Assembly: GCA_038530555.1 (NCBI GenBank)
Contig: JBCBCN010000003.1
Span: forward strand, 282,484-346,483
DNA length: 64,000 nt
Direction: 5' to 3'
Source of the DNA: HKCCE3408 sp038530555
GTDB taxonomy: Bacteria; Pseudomonadota; Alphaproteobacteria; Rhodobacterales; Rhodobacteraceae
A program made the position numbers and the translations under genes. The notes beneath the pieces were generated by a model. It searched no databases. It was not told where the DNA came from and saw nothing but the letters and a program-made list of their open reading frames with translations. This document shows, piece after piece, positions 16,858 through 26,175 of the stretch. Within the stretch, counting starts at the first letter, position 1. Each line of letters starts with the position of its first letter.

Positions 16858-17537
16858 GTAACGTCATCCGTCCAGGAAAGATCTGGCGCCAGCGCGGTAT
16901 CCTCGTTGGTCTCTTTGTGACGTTTCTCGCCTCGGGACTTATGCGACTAGGGCATCTGGACATTGCATTCGCGGCAACGGATGGCACCGAAACTCAGACC
17001 GGTAGTCCGACTATGCAGGATGAGACCGCGCTATCGGGAGATCCTGCAATCGCCCGCTTGGAGGCAAGTGATACTCCACAGCAATGCGCAACACTCGGCT
17101 CGATCGACGTCGCTTTAGCTGCAATCAACAGCCGAGCAAGCGAGCTAGATGAAAGGGAAGCCGATATTGCAGCGCGTGAGACGACAGTCGCGGCAGCAGA
17201 GGAAGTCGTTATCGCACGGTTACAAGAATTAGAGACCGCGGAGACCCGATTGCGCGATCTTTTGACCATCGCTGATACCGCCGCCGACAATGATCTGCAG
17301 CAGCTCACATCGCTTTACGAATCCATGCAGGCCGAAGACGCCGCCGAGCTTTTTGGGCAAATGGACCCAAGTTTTGCCGCTGGATTTCTTGCTAGAATGC
17401 GGCCCGAGGCCGGTGCCGGCATCCTGTCGGAGTTAGAGCCAAATCAGGCCTATGCGATCTCAATCATCCTCGCGACGCGCAACACAAGTCTCACTGACGC
17501 GATGGCTGATCAACCCCCTTCAGCCTCGCTGCAGTGA
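16854..17537 (+). CDS. MotE-like periplasmic flagellar motor chaperone
   Basis: A 227-residue protein with an N-terminal membrane or signal segment (about 15-40), a cysteine near residue 78 (PQQCATLG), a coiled coil (about 90-140, with INSRASELDEREADIAARET), and a C-terminal MgtE-N-like helical domain (LYESMQAEDAAELFGQMDPS, then ILSELEP). This order matches MotE, first described in Sinorhizobium as a chaperone for the periplasmic motor protein MotC. It lies 36 bases upstream of motA, and the large secreted protein encoded after motA could be its client. That pairing is inference. The stop is followed by a gap with a normal ribosome site for motA. Confidence 0.8.
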   Translation: MSNVIRPGKIWRQRGILVGLFVTFLASGLMRLGHLDIAFAATDGTETQTGSPTMQDETALSGDPAIARLEASDTPQQCATLGSIDVALAAINSRASELDEREADIAARETTVAAAEEVVIARLQELETAETRLRDLLTIADTAADNDLQQLTSLYESMQAEDAAELFGQMDPSFAAGFLARMRPEAGAGILSELEPNQAYAISIILATRNTSLTDAMADQPPSASLQ

Positions 17538-17573
17538 CCGCCACATACACTTGAGCCAAATGACGAGGTCCAC

Positions 17574-18452
17574 ATGTTCGGAATAATCGGTATTGTTGTC
17601 GTCTTCGTGATGGTCTTTGGCGGATATATACTCGCTGGCGGCAAGCTTGGTCCGATTTTCAAAGCGTTGCCATATGAAATGATGATGATCGGTGGTGCGG
17701 CGACCGGTGCATTCATTATCTCGAATTCAAAAAGTGACGTTGTCCACGCGCTCAAAGATGTCGGCAAGGTCTTCAAGGGCGGAAAATGGAGCAAATCAGA
17801 CTACCAGGAATTATTCTGCCTTTTATTCGAACTCGTTCGAATGGGTCGGCAGAATGCAGTTGGCCTCGAAGAACATATTGAAGGACCTGAGACGTCCGAC
17901 ATCTTTGTCAAATATCCTAAAATTCTTGCCGATAAGGGAGCGGTGGAACTGATCTGCGATACTCTTCGCTCGGCATCCCTTAATTATGATGACCCTATTC
18001 AAGTTGAAGAAGTTTTAGAAAAGCGTCTTGAGGCAAAACACCACCACGCAATGCACTCGGCGCACGCCCTTCAGAATACCGCCGATGCCCTGCCTGCGCT
18101 TGGCATCGTTGCGGCTGTGCTCGGGGTCATCAAAACGATGGGTTCAATCGATCAACCACCTGAGATACTCGGTAAAATGATTGGCGGAGCGCTCGTCGGG
18201 ACATTTCTAGGTGTTTTTTTATCTTACGCCTTCGTCGGCCCCTTCGCGGCTAGGGTTAAAACCGTCGTGGAACAAGAACACGTCTTCTACACGATTATTC
18301 GTGAGGTGTTGGTCGCCAATTTGCACAACCACGCGATCAATCTATGCATTGAAGTTGGTCGGCAGAATACACCAAGTGATATGCGACCCAGCTTTAACGA
18401 CTTGGACGAAGCTTTGAAGTCTCTCAAGCAAGGGTTACAGGCCGCAGCATGA
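17574..18452 (+). CDS. motA: Flagellar motor stator protein MotA
   Basis: A 292-residue inner-membrane stator subunit with four hydrophobic segments, two near the N-terminus and two near 170-225. The second pair carries ALPALGIVAAVLGVIKTMGS and MIGGALVGTFLGVFLSYAFV with the conserved prolines of the channel. The cytoplasmic loop includes ELVRMGRQNAVGLEEHIEGP, where MotA proteins contact the rotor. MotA assembles with MotB, encoded far away at 4259. It overlaps the next gene by 4 bases (ATGA). Confidence 0.95.
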   Translation: MFGIIGIVVVFVMVFGGYILAGGKLGPIFKALPYEMMMIGGAATGAFIISNSKSDVVHALKDVGKVFKGGKWSKSDYQELFCLLFELVRMGRQNAVGLEEHIEGPETSDIFVKYPKILADKGAVELICDTLRSASLNYDDPIQVEEVLEKRLEAKHHHAMHSAHALQNTADALPALGIVAAVLGVIKTMGSIDQPPEILGKMIGGALVGTFLGVFLSYAFVGPFAARVKTVVEQEHVFYTIIREVLVANLHNHAINLCIEVGRQNTPSDMRPSFNDLDEALKSLKQGLQAAA

Positions 18453-20578
18453 CCAGGTTTCTGCGCATGCTTTTCAGAAGCGCGGTTATGGCGATACTAA
18501 TGCCCGTCACTGTTGCGTTCGCGCAAGGTACAATTCGGTCTGGCGAGCACGGTGATTTTACGCGTCTGGTCGTTCCAGTTCCAGAAATCGAAAGCTGGGA
18601 TATAAGCGGCGAAAACGGATTTAGGAATCTACAGTTTACGCCTGAGATTGAGTTAAACGATCAACAGATCTTCGAGCTTATCGATCGTTCGCGATTGCTC
18701 GATGTCGAGGTTGCCCCGGGACGTCTTTCCTTGCAGCTCGATTGCGACTGCTCAGTCGAGGCGTATGTCTTTCAAGATATATATCTCGTCATCGATATTT
18801 CGGATGGCCCGCCTATTTCCGAGCCTGAGACAACGCCAAGTGACCCGAGTGCGATAGATTCAATAACTCCGAATGAGTCGGCAACCGCAACTCGTGTCCA
18901 AGAAACTTCGGAAGTCGAGGCGCCCGATACCCCAGAAGATCGTCTCCGCCCGCAGAATGATCAACAAACGGCTCGATTTCAACCACTCACACCGCTTCGC
19001 CGGGCCGATACAGCGCCATCCAGCTCGGCGACCGCCCTTTTATTGGCAAATCTTGAACCATTTCTGGATCCAACGCTCCCAGCGACTTCTGACGTGGAGC
19101 AAAGCGATCAAGATGCTAGTATGGCGGTTGATATTGAAGCTGCTGCGCAGAACCTGTCAGAGCAATTAGCCCGCGCAGCTGCAGCCGGATTGCTTCAAAT
19201 AGCACCGTTAGAGCCTTTTACGACAGGTGACCAGCCAGCCGAAACTCAAAACACCGATCCGGAGGCATCTGCGCCGGCACCTGTTCGGGCGGCAAATGCC
19301 TTCGATGTTGTCCTAGACCGCGACAGTGGATTGAATGCTGCGGCACGCGCTCTGACATGCACCGATCATGTCGATGATATTTCAAATTGGTCAAGTGATA
19401 TTGGTTTCGATCAGGAATTAGGGCGGCTGAGGCAAGATGTAATAGATGACCGCGGAAACATCATTGACACCCGCGCGTTAGAACTCGCCCGATATTATAT
19501 CTTCTACGGTTTTGGCGCGGAAGCAGAGTATTGGCTTTTGCAAATGCGTGATCCACCCAGTCCAGAAGTTGCTATTGCGCGTTTCCTCGATGGAATCCCG
19601 GGCCCAAATTTCCCACCCATTCAGAGTCTAGCGTTCTGCTCGGCCCAAGATCTCCTGTGGCGTTACATCGACGACCCTGAGATGCAGACATTAGCCGAAA
19701 GGCAAATTCAAGAAATGCAACTTGCGTTTTTGAACCTACCTCAAACGTTACGGGGCTTAATAGGTCCCGATTATGTATTGCGTCTTAGCCAAGATGGTCA
19801 TCAGGCTGCGGCCGAAGATATCCGCGAAGCTCTGTCTACCGGCACCGCTCTCACTCGCGATGAGGAGCTTTTCTTGGCGCTAGAAACGGGCGCTCTACCC
19901 GTAGAGTCTGCCGATCTCGGAATGCTTGCAGCGACGCTGCAAAATGGAGCAAATGATCGTCTCGATGCTATGGTACAGTATTTATCTGTCGCGCGACGCC
20001 AAAACGAAATCGCCGGCGACACGCAAGTGATCGCAGCAGAAGCTCTTTTGCGTGAAGCACAACCACCGATCACTTTCGGAGGGCTTTGGCATGAGCTTGT
20101 TCTTTCGCATGCGATTGCCGAAAGAAATGACAGACTTTTCGAAATGCTTGATGGGACAAATTTGAGCACTCTGACAGACGGAACAGAGATCCTCACTTCA
20201 ATTTTCCGAACAATTCTGAGGTATGACAATGACTCCGCAACTCTAATTCTAGCAACAAGGACTGTTACTCAGCCGGGTCCAGACGCTCTTCCAAGCGATG
20301 TCCGTGATGCAATCTTCACTTTTTTAGATCGGACCGGTCTGGACGCGATCTCCGCCGCATACGCACGTCAACAATTTGTGCCGAACAACCAAACGACTCC
20401 GACGGAGTCTGTAATAGGTGCGCAACCAGCACATGCCGACGCAGCCAGACTGCTAGAGAGCCTAAGAACCTCAAGCGTAACTCAAATTCTTGAGCCAACG
20501 GCTTTGCGAGAGCGCCTCGACGATACCGCCACGCTGAGAAGCACGATTAGTGCGTTGCTTGTGCCCGAAGATAACTGA
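18449..20578 (+). CDS. Large exported protein of unknown function in the motA operon
   Basis: A 709-residue protein translationally coupled to motA. It has a signal peptide (hydrophobic stretch about 8-24, cleavage near AFA). The first about 115 mature residues (IRSGEHGDFTRLVVPVPE, then DCDCSVEAYVFQDIYLVIDI) resemble an AMIN-like beta domain, which in other proteins binds cell-wall or envelope partners. Residues about 120-300 are proline-, serine- and threonine-rich and probably disordered. From about 300 on it is helical and alanine-rich with a TPR/SEL1-like look (ARYYIFYGFGAEAEYWLLQM). Position with motA and the MotE-like gene suggests a periplasmic motor component comparable in role to Sinorhizobium MotC, but no sequence match to MotC is claimed. 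Confidence 0.8.
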   Translation: MTRFLRMLFRSAVMAILMPVTVAFAQGTIRSGEHGDFTRLVVPVPEIESWDISGENGFRNLQFTPEIELNDQQIFELIDRSRLLDVEVAPGRLSLQLDCDCSVEAYVFQDIYLVIDISDGPPISEPETTPSDPSAIDSITPNESATATRVQETSEVEAPDTPEDRLRPQNDQQTARFQPLTPLRRADTAPSSSATALLLANLEPFLDPTLPATSDVEQSDQDASMAVDIEAAAQNLSEQLARAAAAGLLQIAPLEPFTTGDQPAETQNTDPEASAPAPVRAANAFDVVLDRDSGLNAAARALTCTDHVDDISNWSSDIGFDQELGRLRQDVIDDRGNIIDTRALELARYYIFYGFGAEAEYWLLQMRDPPSPEVAIARFLDGIPGPNFPPIQSLAFCSAQDLLWRYIDDPEMQTLAERQIQEMQLAFLNLPQTLRGLIGPDYVLRLSQDGHQAAAEDIREALSTGTALTRDEELFLALETGALPVESADLGMLAATLQNGANDRLDAMVQYLSVARRQNEIAGDTQVIAAEALLREAQPPITFGGLWHELVLSHAIAERNDRLFEMLDGTNLSTLTDGTEILTSIFRTILRYDNDSATLILATRTVTQPGPDALPSDVRDAIFTFLDRTGLDAISAAYARQQFVPNNQTTPTESVIGAQPAHADAARLLESLRTSSVTQILEPTALRERLDDTATLRSTISALLVPEDN

Positions 20579-20639
20579 ATCCTAACGGTCCTGCTTTAGC
20601 CGATGACCGAGAGTTCCTGGCAAGAATTGCGGGTTTATA

Positions 20640-21362
20640 ATGCGTTTACCTTGGACGAATGCTCCATTTTTATCCGGCGTCACTCTGCTCCTTACGGCCT
20701 ACTTCTCAATCCATACCCAGCCATCGAGTGCCGCTGACTTTTCCGCAAATCTCGAAAACGCTTGCGATCGTGCAGCGATCCTCGCTGCACGTGAAAGTGG
20801 TGTGCCATTGCCAGTGCTGCTGGCAATCACGCGAACTGAAACCTCCCGAGACGGCGCGCCCTGGCCTTGGACCATTAATTTGGCGGGCACAGGCGCCTGG
20901 TTTGAGACACGCCACGAAGCTGAAGCCTTTGCCGCACGGAATTATGCCGAAGGCGTTCGCAGCTTTGATATAGGCTGCTTTCAGATCAACCATCGCTGGC
21001 ATGGAGAGCATTTCACATCAATCGGCCAGATGTTCGATCCAGAGATCAATGCCGCCTATGCCGCTCGTTACCTGACAACGCTTTACCAAGAGTTTGACTC
21101 ATGGGATGGCGCGGTCGGCGCCTATCACTCACGTACACCGCGGCACGCAACGCGCTACGTGCGCATATATCATAACCATCTTGCTGAGATGCGCGCCGGA
21201 CCACATTTCCCACCACCTGGAACACCGTCGCCCAGCGCGGAAACTGCTGCGATCCGTAACAATTCCTTTCCGCTTCTGCAAGGCGGTCGGTCTTCGAGTG
21301 CGGCCTCGCTGATGCCTGGCCATGCGTCGTCCGTTCAACCCCTCTTTGCGATCCGCCCATGA
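20640..21362 (+). CDS. Flagellar lytic transglycosylase (SltF-like)
   Basis: A 240-residue exported SLT-fold protein that should open the peptidoglycan for the growing rod. A signal peptide covers about residues 1-31. The domain begins at ACDRAAILAARESGVPLPVL, with the catalytic glutamate in ITRTETSRDG at about residue 67, and contains FDIGCFQINHRWHGEHF and GAVGAYHSRTPRHATRYV. In Rhodobacter the comparable enzyme SltF works with a muramidase-less FlgJ; here a short FlgJ of that kind is encoded at 35665. The proline/serine-rich C-terminal 60 residues could mediate partner contact. It overlaps flhA by 4 bases. Confidence 0.87.
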   Translation: MRLPWTNAPFLSGVTLLLTAYFSIHTQPSSAADFSANLENACDRAAILAARESGVPLPVLLAITRTETSRDGAPWPWTINLAGTGAWFETRHEAEAFAARNYAEGVRSFDIGCFQINHRWHGEHFTSIGQMFDPEINAAYAARYLTTLYQEFDSWDGAVGAYHSRTPRHATRYVRIYHNHLAEMRAGPHFPPPGTPSPSAETAAIRNNSFPLLQGGRSSSAASLMPGHASSVQPLFAIRP

Positions 21363-23437
21363 ACCTGATTCAGCGCGCATTTCAGCCGACCATTCTTTTG
21401 GCTCTTGCCCTTATGGTTGTCATCGTCATGATGATTTTACCGGTGCCATCATTTGTGGTCGATATCGGTTTGGCTACTTCATTCGGCCTTGCGATCCTTA
21501 TTTTCACGGTCACGCTTTTCATTCAACAACCGCTTGATTTTTCGTCCTTTCCTACGGTGCTTTTGGCATCCCTGATGCTACGGCTTTCGTTGAATGTCTC
21601 ATCCACGAAATTGATCATCGGTGAAGGTCACACCGGAACATCGGCCGCGGGCGGGGTAATCGAAGGCTTTGCCATGTTCGTGATGGGCGGCTCCGTGGTG
21701 ATGGGCCTCGTGGTGTTTTGCGTGTTATTGATCGTCAACTTCATCGTTATCAACAAAGGCGCCGCACGAATGGCCGAAGTCGGAGCTCGTTTCGCTCTGG
21801 ACGGGATGCCAGGCAAACAGCTCGCCATCGATAGCGATATGTCCGCTGGCGCAATCGACCACAACGAAGCCAAGGCGCGCAGAGAGAAGGAACAAGCAGA
21901 GACCACCTTCTTCGGATCTCTCGACGGCGCCTCAAAATTTGTGAAGGGAGACGCCATCGCGGGGCTTTTGATCACACTTCTTAACCTAATCATGGGGCTT
22001 GTCATCGGAACCGTTATGCATGGCATGCCCGTTGGCCAGGCCTTTGAAACCTATGCGATCCTCACTGTCGGCGATGGTCTGGTCAGCCAAATTCCAGCCG
22101 TCATAATTGCAATCGCCTCGGCCCTTTTGCTAGCTCGCGGTGGATCCTCCGGCGCCACCGATGTGGCCCTTATGGCTCAGCTCGGACGCCACCCATCGGC
22201 GCTGGTGACGGTTGCTATATTAATGGCGATCTTTGCACTAATACCGGGTCTGCCCTTCTTTCCTTTCCTATTAGGCTCAGCTGCCTTAGCAGGCGCAGCG
22301 TTTCTAAAACTCCGCGCACCACCCGAGGCACCGGTCGACGATGAAGACATGGCGACGCCGGAAACGGAGCAGCCCGACTCCCTTGGTGATATTCTTGACC
22401 TCGACGATATCCATGTGGAATTCGCCCCAGATCTCGTCGACTTGGCCCTGGATCCGGCAACCGGTCTGGACGCGCGCATCGTGAGCATGCGCGAACACGT
22501 CGCAAAAAGTTTCGGCCTGATACTGCCTGAAATGCGTTTAACCGATCGCGCAGACTTGCCGACCTCGACCTACGTGATCCGAATTCACGGTGTCGAACAT
22601 GCCCGTGCGAGATTGCAGACTAACGGTATCCTCGTGCTTAAAACCGGCAGTGATGCCGCGCTGCCACCCGGCGAAGATGTCGAGGAGCCAGTATACGGTG
22701 CGCCGGCGCGTTGGATCGCATCGGGGGACCGCGAAAAAGCCACTCTGCTGGGGTTAACCGCTGTTGCGCCATCAGAGGTGTTGGCCACGCATCTTCTGGA
22801 GGTTTTGAAACGCAACCTGTCCCGCATCTTAACGCTCAAATCACTCCAAAGGTTACTTGATGCCTTTGTCACAGTAAGTGATCGCGCGCGAGCGGAGGAA
22901 AACCGCAGACTTCTGGATGAATTGATCCCGGAAAAAGTGCCGATGGATCTTTTGCACAGCATTCTTCGCCTTCTCCTTTCCGAACAGGTTTCGATACGCA
23001 ATCTTCCCTTGATCCTTGAGGCGACCGCCGAAATGCGTAATGGAAATGCGACCCCAGACATGATCGCGGAACACGTCCGGCAGCGACTTGGATTTCAATT
23101 GATCGCCGATCTCAAGCGCGCAGATGGAACACTTCCGCTGATTCAGTTGGCTGGCCAGTGGGAAGAAATTTTCCAACAATATCAACACAACTCGGAAACC
23201 GGACTACCCGAAATCGCTCTGCCGCCCGAGGCCTTCAATAAACTTGCAAGTGGACTTGCCGAGAAAGTCGGTAGTGCGTCTGAAACGGGCACTTTCGCTG
23301 CGATTGTGACATCCGCGTTACGCCGGCGCTTTGTTCGGACTGTCGCTCACGCAAGGGGTATCACAAATCCAGTTCTCTCCTTCGAGGAGATTGGAGTTGA
23401 CGCGCGTCCGGCACTGGTCGGCATGGTCAAGACTTGA
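21359..23437 (+). CDS. flhA: Flagellar export gate protein FlhA
   Basis: A 692-residue protein of standard FlhA length. The N-terminal half has about eight membrane segments, with the conserved FHIPEP-type regions PTVLLASLMLRLSLNVSSTK and GARFALDGMPGKQLAIDSDM, then INHNEAKxRR-like AIDHNEAKARRE. The C-terminal cytoplasmic half is the substrate- and chaperone-docking domain. FlhA forms the nonameric export ring above the ATPase. It overlaps sltF (4 bases) at the front and fliR (4 bases, TTGA) at the end. Confidence 0.97.
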   Translation: MNLIQRAFQPTILLALALMVVIVMMILPVPSFVVDIGLATSFGLAILIFTVTLFIQQPLDFSSFPTVLLASLMLRLSLNVSSTKLIIGEGHTGTSAAGGVIEGFAMFVMGGSVVMGLVVFCVLLIVNFIVINKGAARMAEVGARFALDGMPGKQLAIDSDMSAGAIDHNEAKARREKEQAETTFFGSLDGASKFVKGDAIAGLLITLLNLIMGLVIGTVMHGMPVGQAFETYAILTVGDGLVSQIPAVIIAIASALLLARGGSSGATDVALMAQLGRHPSALVTVAILMAIFALIPGLPFFPFLLGSAALAGAAFLKLRAPPEAPVDDEDMATPETEQPDSLGDILDLDDIHVEFAPDLVDLALDPATGLDARIVSMREHVAKSFGLILPEMRLTDRADLPTSTYVIRIHGVEHARARLQTNGILVLKTGSDAALPPGEDVEEPVYGAPARWIASGDREKATLLGLTAVAPSEVLATHLLEVLKRNLSRILTLKSLQRLLDAFVTVSDRARAEENRRLLDELIPEKVPMDLLHSILRLLLSEQVSIRNLPLILEATAEMRNGNATPDMIAEHVRQRLGFQLIADLKRADGTLPLIQLAGQWEEIFQQYQHNSETGLPEIALPPEAFNKLASGLAEKVGSASETGTFAAIVTSALRRRFVRTVAHARGITNPVLSFEEIGVDARPALVGMVKT

Positions 23438-24207
23438 CGTCGCTCCTGTCCGAACTTCTGTCAATTGCACAGCTCTGGCTTACAAGCGGGATCGCGATAT
23501 TTTTGCGTATCGGAACTGCCGCGATCCTACTTCCAGGTTTCGGAGAGAGCTTCATTCCGACCCGGGTCAAACTGGTCGCGGCACTCGCGTTTACAGTCAT
23601 CTTGTTGCCGATGGTCGATGTGACTGTTCTGGAAGGGGGTAGGATCTTACCACCCGTAAATATCTTTCTCTCCGAGATGGTCATTGGAGTCCTGCTTGGC
23701 ATCGGCTTACGCTTACTCGTCCACGCCTTGCAGATCGCCGGATCAATGGCCGCGCAAGCGACATCCTTGGCCCAATTCGGTGCCGGCGTCACACCGGACC
23801 CGCAACCCGCGATTAGCGCTGTTCTTATGTTGTCAGGCCTCGCCCTCGCCGTTGCATCCGGTCTGCACGTGCACCTGGCCACTGCCATGCTCAATTCTTA
23901 TGAGGTTTTCCCCCTCGGCACAGGCATTTTTGCGAGCGATCTGGGTCATTGGGGCGTACGACGCGTCGCCGACGTGTTTTCGTTGGCGTTTTCTCTCGCA
24001 GCGCCGTTTCTCATTGGAGCGCTGCTGTACAACCTGGCGCTCGGCGTTGTCTCAAAGGCGATGCCCCAGCTTATGGTCGCGTTCGTCGGCGCTCCGGCAA
24101 TTACTTGGGCGGCGCTCGCCCTACTTTTGGTCACAGCACCTCTCATTTTACCCTTTTGGTATCAGGCGTTGTTGCGAGCCATGGCCAATCCATGGGGGGC
24201 CATCTGA
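23434..24207 (+). CDS. fliR: Flagellar export gate protein FliR
   Basis: A 257-residue membrane protein of the FliR/SctT family with about six hydrophobic segments (FLRIGTAAILLPGFGESFIP, then VKLVAALAFTVILLP, SEMVIGVLLGIGLRLLVHAL and KAMPQLMVAFVGAPAITWAA). The start codon is TTG, overlapping the flhA TGA as TTGA; no later ATG gives a complete first membrane helix. FliR builds the export channel with FliP and FliQ and contacts FlhB, encoded directly downstream with a 1-base overlap. Confidence 0.93.
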   Translation: MTSLLSELLSIAQLWLTSGIAIFLRIGTAAILLPGFGESFIPTRVKLVAALAFTVILLPMVDVTVLEGGRILPPVNIFLSEMVIGVLLGIGLRLLVHALQIAGSMAAQATSLAQFGAGVTPDPQPAISAVLMLSGLALAVASGLHVHLATAMLNSYEVFPLGTGIFASDLGHWGVRRVADVFSLAFSLAAPFLIGALLYNLALGVVSKAMPQLMVAFVGAPAITWAALALLLVTAPLILPFWYQALLRAMANPWGAI

Positions 24208-25286
24208 TGGCGCAAAACGACGAGGCAAGCGAAAAGACATATGACCCAACGCCAAAAAAGCTCGAGGATGCGCGGCGCAAAGGCGATATCGTCCGTTCGA
24301 CCGATCTCAATACGGCAGTGGTTTACGGCGGAATACTCTTGGCAACGGCGGTGCTCGGCCCAGTTTTAGGCCAGACCCTAGGCGACGTTACACAAATTTT
24401 GATGGACCAAGCCGACCGATTGGCCGACCTGATCCTGGCTCCTGGAGGTGCCGCACCCGCAGCGGGCGCTGTAAGTCCTACCTTTTTGGCTTTTTTAGCC
24501 ACGATCGGAATTCCAGCGCTTTTGCTTGTCGCGACATTGATTGCACAGCGTGCAATTATATTTACACCGTCAAAGCTCGCTCCAAAAATCAGCCGTGTCT
24601 CGTTGATTCAGAATGCAAAACAAAAATTCGGCGGAAATGGGATTTTTGAATTTGCGAAATCCAGCAGCAAACTTTTAATTTATGTCATCTTATTGATAGT
24701 CTTTGCCGTGGCAAGACTCGATGAAATACTTGGCTCGATTTACGCCTCAGACAGTCAAGTATTGGCGGAAATGGGTCGGCTATCACGTGACTTTCTGATA
24801 TTTGTATTTGGAATTTCTCTAGCTGTCGGTGGCATTGATTTCCTTTGGCAATCGGCTGAGCATATTCGCAAAAACCGAATGAGCCGTAAGGAAATTACCG
24901 ATGAAGCAAAGGAAAGCGACGGCGATCCGCATCTCAAACAGCAACGCCGCCAACGGGGCTACGAAATCGCGACCAATCAAATGCTCTCTGAAGTGCCCGA
25001 TGCGACAGTCGTGATTGTAAACCCAACTCATTATGCAGTCGCCTTGAGGTGGGAGCGAGGACAAGGAAAAGTTCCGATTTGTATTGCCAAAGGTGTAGAT
25101 AAAATCGCGGCGCGCATTCGTGAGACCGCATCGGAAAACGGCGTACCGATCTTTCGCGATGCGCCTACAGCACGGCAGCTTTTCGCCAGCGTGGAGTTGG
25201 GCGCGCCAATCGAGCGCGATCAGTTTCGCGCAGTTGCCGCGGCGATACGGTTTGCAGATCTCGTTCGTTCGAAAGGCCGTAGATGA
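24207..25286 (+). CDS. flhB: Flagellar export switch protein FlhB
   Basis: A 359-residue protein with the conserved start (EKTYDPTPKKLEDARRKGDI), four membrane segments, and the cytoplasmic autocleavage motif NPTH at residues 272-275 in VVIVNPTHYAVALRW. FlhB switches export from rod/hook to filament substrates together with FliK. The ATG at 24207 (TGATG overlap with fliR) was chosen; the open frame extends about 85 codons upstream inside fliR, but that part reads as an out-of-frame translation of fliR. Confidence 0.96.
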   Translation: MAQNDEASEKTYDPTPKKLEDARRKGDIVRSTDLNTAVVYGGILLATAVLGPVLGQTLGDVTQILMDQADRLADLILAPGGAAPAAGAVSPTFLAFLATIGIPALLLVATLIAQRAIIFTPSKLAPKISRVSLIQNAKQKFGGNGIFEFAKSSSKLLIYVILLIVFAVARLDEILGSIYASDSQVLAEMGRLSRDFLIFVFGISLAVGGIDFLWQSAEHIRKNRMSRKEITDEAKESDGDPHLKQQRRQRGYEIATNQMLSEVPDATVVIVNPTHYAVALRWERGQGKVPICIAKGVDKIAARIRETASENGVPIFRDAPTARQLFASVELGAPIERDQFRAVAAAIRFADLVRSKGRR

Positions 25287-25621
25287 AATCGCATATGCAG
25301 CTTGAAAGGTTGAGTAAAATTGCCGATTTGCTAGCTCAACGGGCATTATCAGATCTTGCAGCGGCCGAAAGAGCCACTCGCAGTTTGCAGCTAGAGCTGC
25401 ATGAAATCGACGAGAGGCGCGCGGAAAGTCTTGCAAATGCGACAACGCCCCACGTTGCGAGCTTGGCGCTCAAGTTCAACCAATTTCAGTTGTTGCGTCG
25501 CAGGGAGGTCCTTGCTCAATTGTCACAATTAGAAGCAAAGCGGCGACAAGTGTTAGCCTTAGCACAGCGCGCGGAGGGACGGCGTCAGGTGCTTTCAAAA
25601 TTGATTGATCAGGCGTCCTGA
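25283..25621 (+). CDS. FliJ-like small coiled-coil flagellar protein
   Basis: A 112-residue protein predicted from its heptad-like pattern to be nearly all helix (LERLSKIADLLAQRALSDLA; LRRREVLAQLSQLEAKRRQV). Size, charge and position as the last gene after flhB fit FliJ, the stalk that joins the FliI ATPase to FlhA. FliJ proteins have little sequence conservation, so this is mainly an inference from architecture and context. It overlaps flhB by 4 bases. Its 3' end overlaps the convergent second FliL-like gene by 13 bases. Confidence 0.62.
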   Translation: MKSHMQLERLSKIADLLAQRALSDLAAAERATRSLQLELHEIDERRAESLANATTPHVASLALKFNQFQLLRRREVLAQLSQLEAKRRQVLALAQRAEGRRQVLSKLIDQAS

Positions 25622-26166
25622 CGAACAATATCGACGATCAATACGTCGTTGACGACTGGACCTAACACTTCCCGCGCCGCGTCTCGCAAGCCAACGCGTA
25701 AAGGGTTTAGAGCGACCGGTGTGGTAAAGCTACCGTCAAAACCACCCGCATTTGCATGACGAAACATCACCCTTAGAAAAGCGTCGCGCAAACGGGGCTC
25801 TCGCGAAAATACTTGCTCATTCTGGCCGATATCCACTTCTAGCGTTAGGGACATGACCACCAAGGAGCGGACTGTAGCTTCTCTCACAACGGGGACAACG
25901 AATTGGTTATTGAGCCGCACATATTCTAGATCGTCTCTGCTACCGGGCCTTACCGGCAAAAAACTCACATTGTCGCCTTCTGATCCGTCTTGCCGAAGCT
26001 CCTCCGTGTCAGTCTCTTCTCCATCACTTTGTTCGACTGGCTCGGCTGCGTCTCCGCCAGCGTTGGCCTCTGATTGATCCGAATTCGAGAAGAGAAATAA
26101 GCCGGCGGCGAGCCCGCCTCCGGTCCCAAGCACGAGCAATAGCAATGGCACTACAAGTCGGAGCAT
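25609..26166 (-). CDS. Second FliL-like protein, end of the flgB-flgH operon
   Basis: A 185-residue protein with an N-terminal membrane segment (LRLVVPLLLLVLGTGGGLAA), an acidic linker, and a C-terminal domain (VRLNNQFVVPVVREATVRSL, then LTLEVDIGQ and DVLIVDIVRQDA) that follows the FliL pattern of a beta strand, a long helix and a short terminal strand. It is 9 bases downstream of flgH, the last gene of the leftward rod/ring operon. Two FliL-type genes in one cluster are notable: this one is linked to L-ring/rod genes and not to the stator genes. The family call is likely but not certain. Confidence 0.7.
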   Translation of the reverse strand: MLRLVVPLLLLVLGTGGGLAAGLFLFSNSDQSEANAGGDAAEPVEQSDGEETDTEELRQDGSEGDNVSFLPVRPGSRDDLEYVRLNNQFVVPVVREATVRSLVVMSLTLEVDIGQNEQVFSREPRLRDAFLRVMFRHANAGGFDGSFTTPVALNPLRVGLRDAAREVLGPVVNDVLIVDIVRQDA

Positions 26167-26175
26167 AATTAACCC

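Noticed and set aside
20591..20640. Sigma-54 type promoter before the sltF-like gene (TGGCA...TTGC)
   Set aside because: The GG and GC elements are 8 bases apart, not the required 10.
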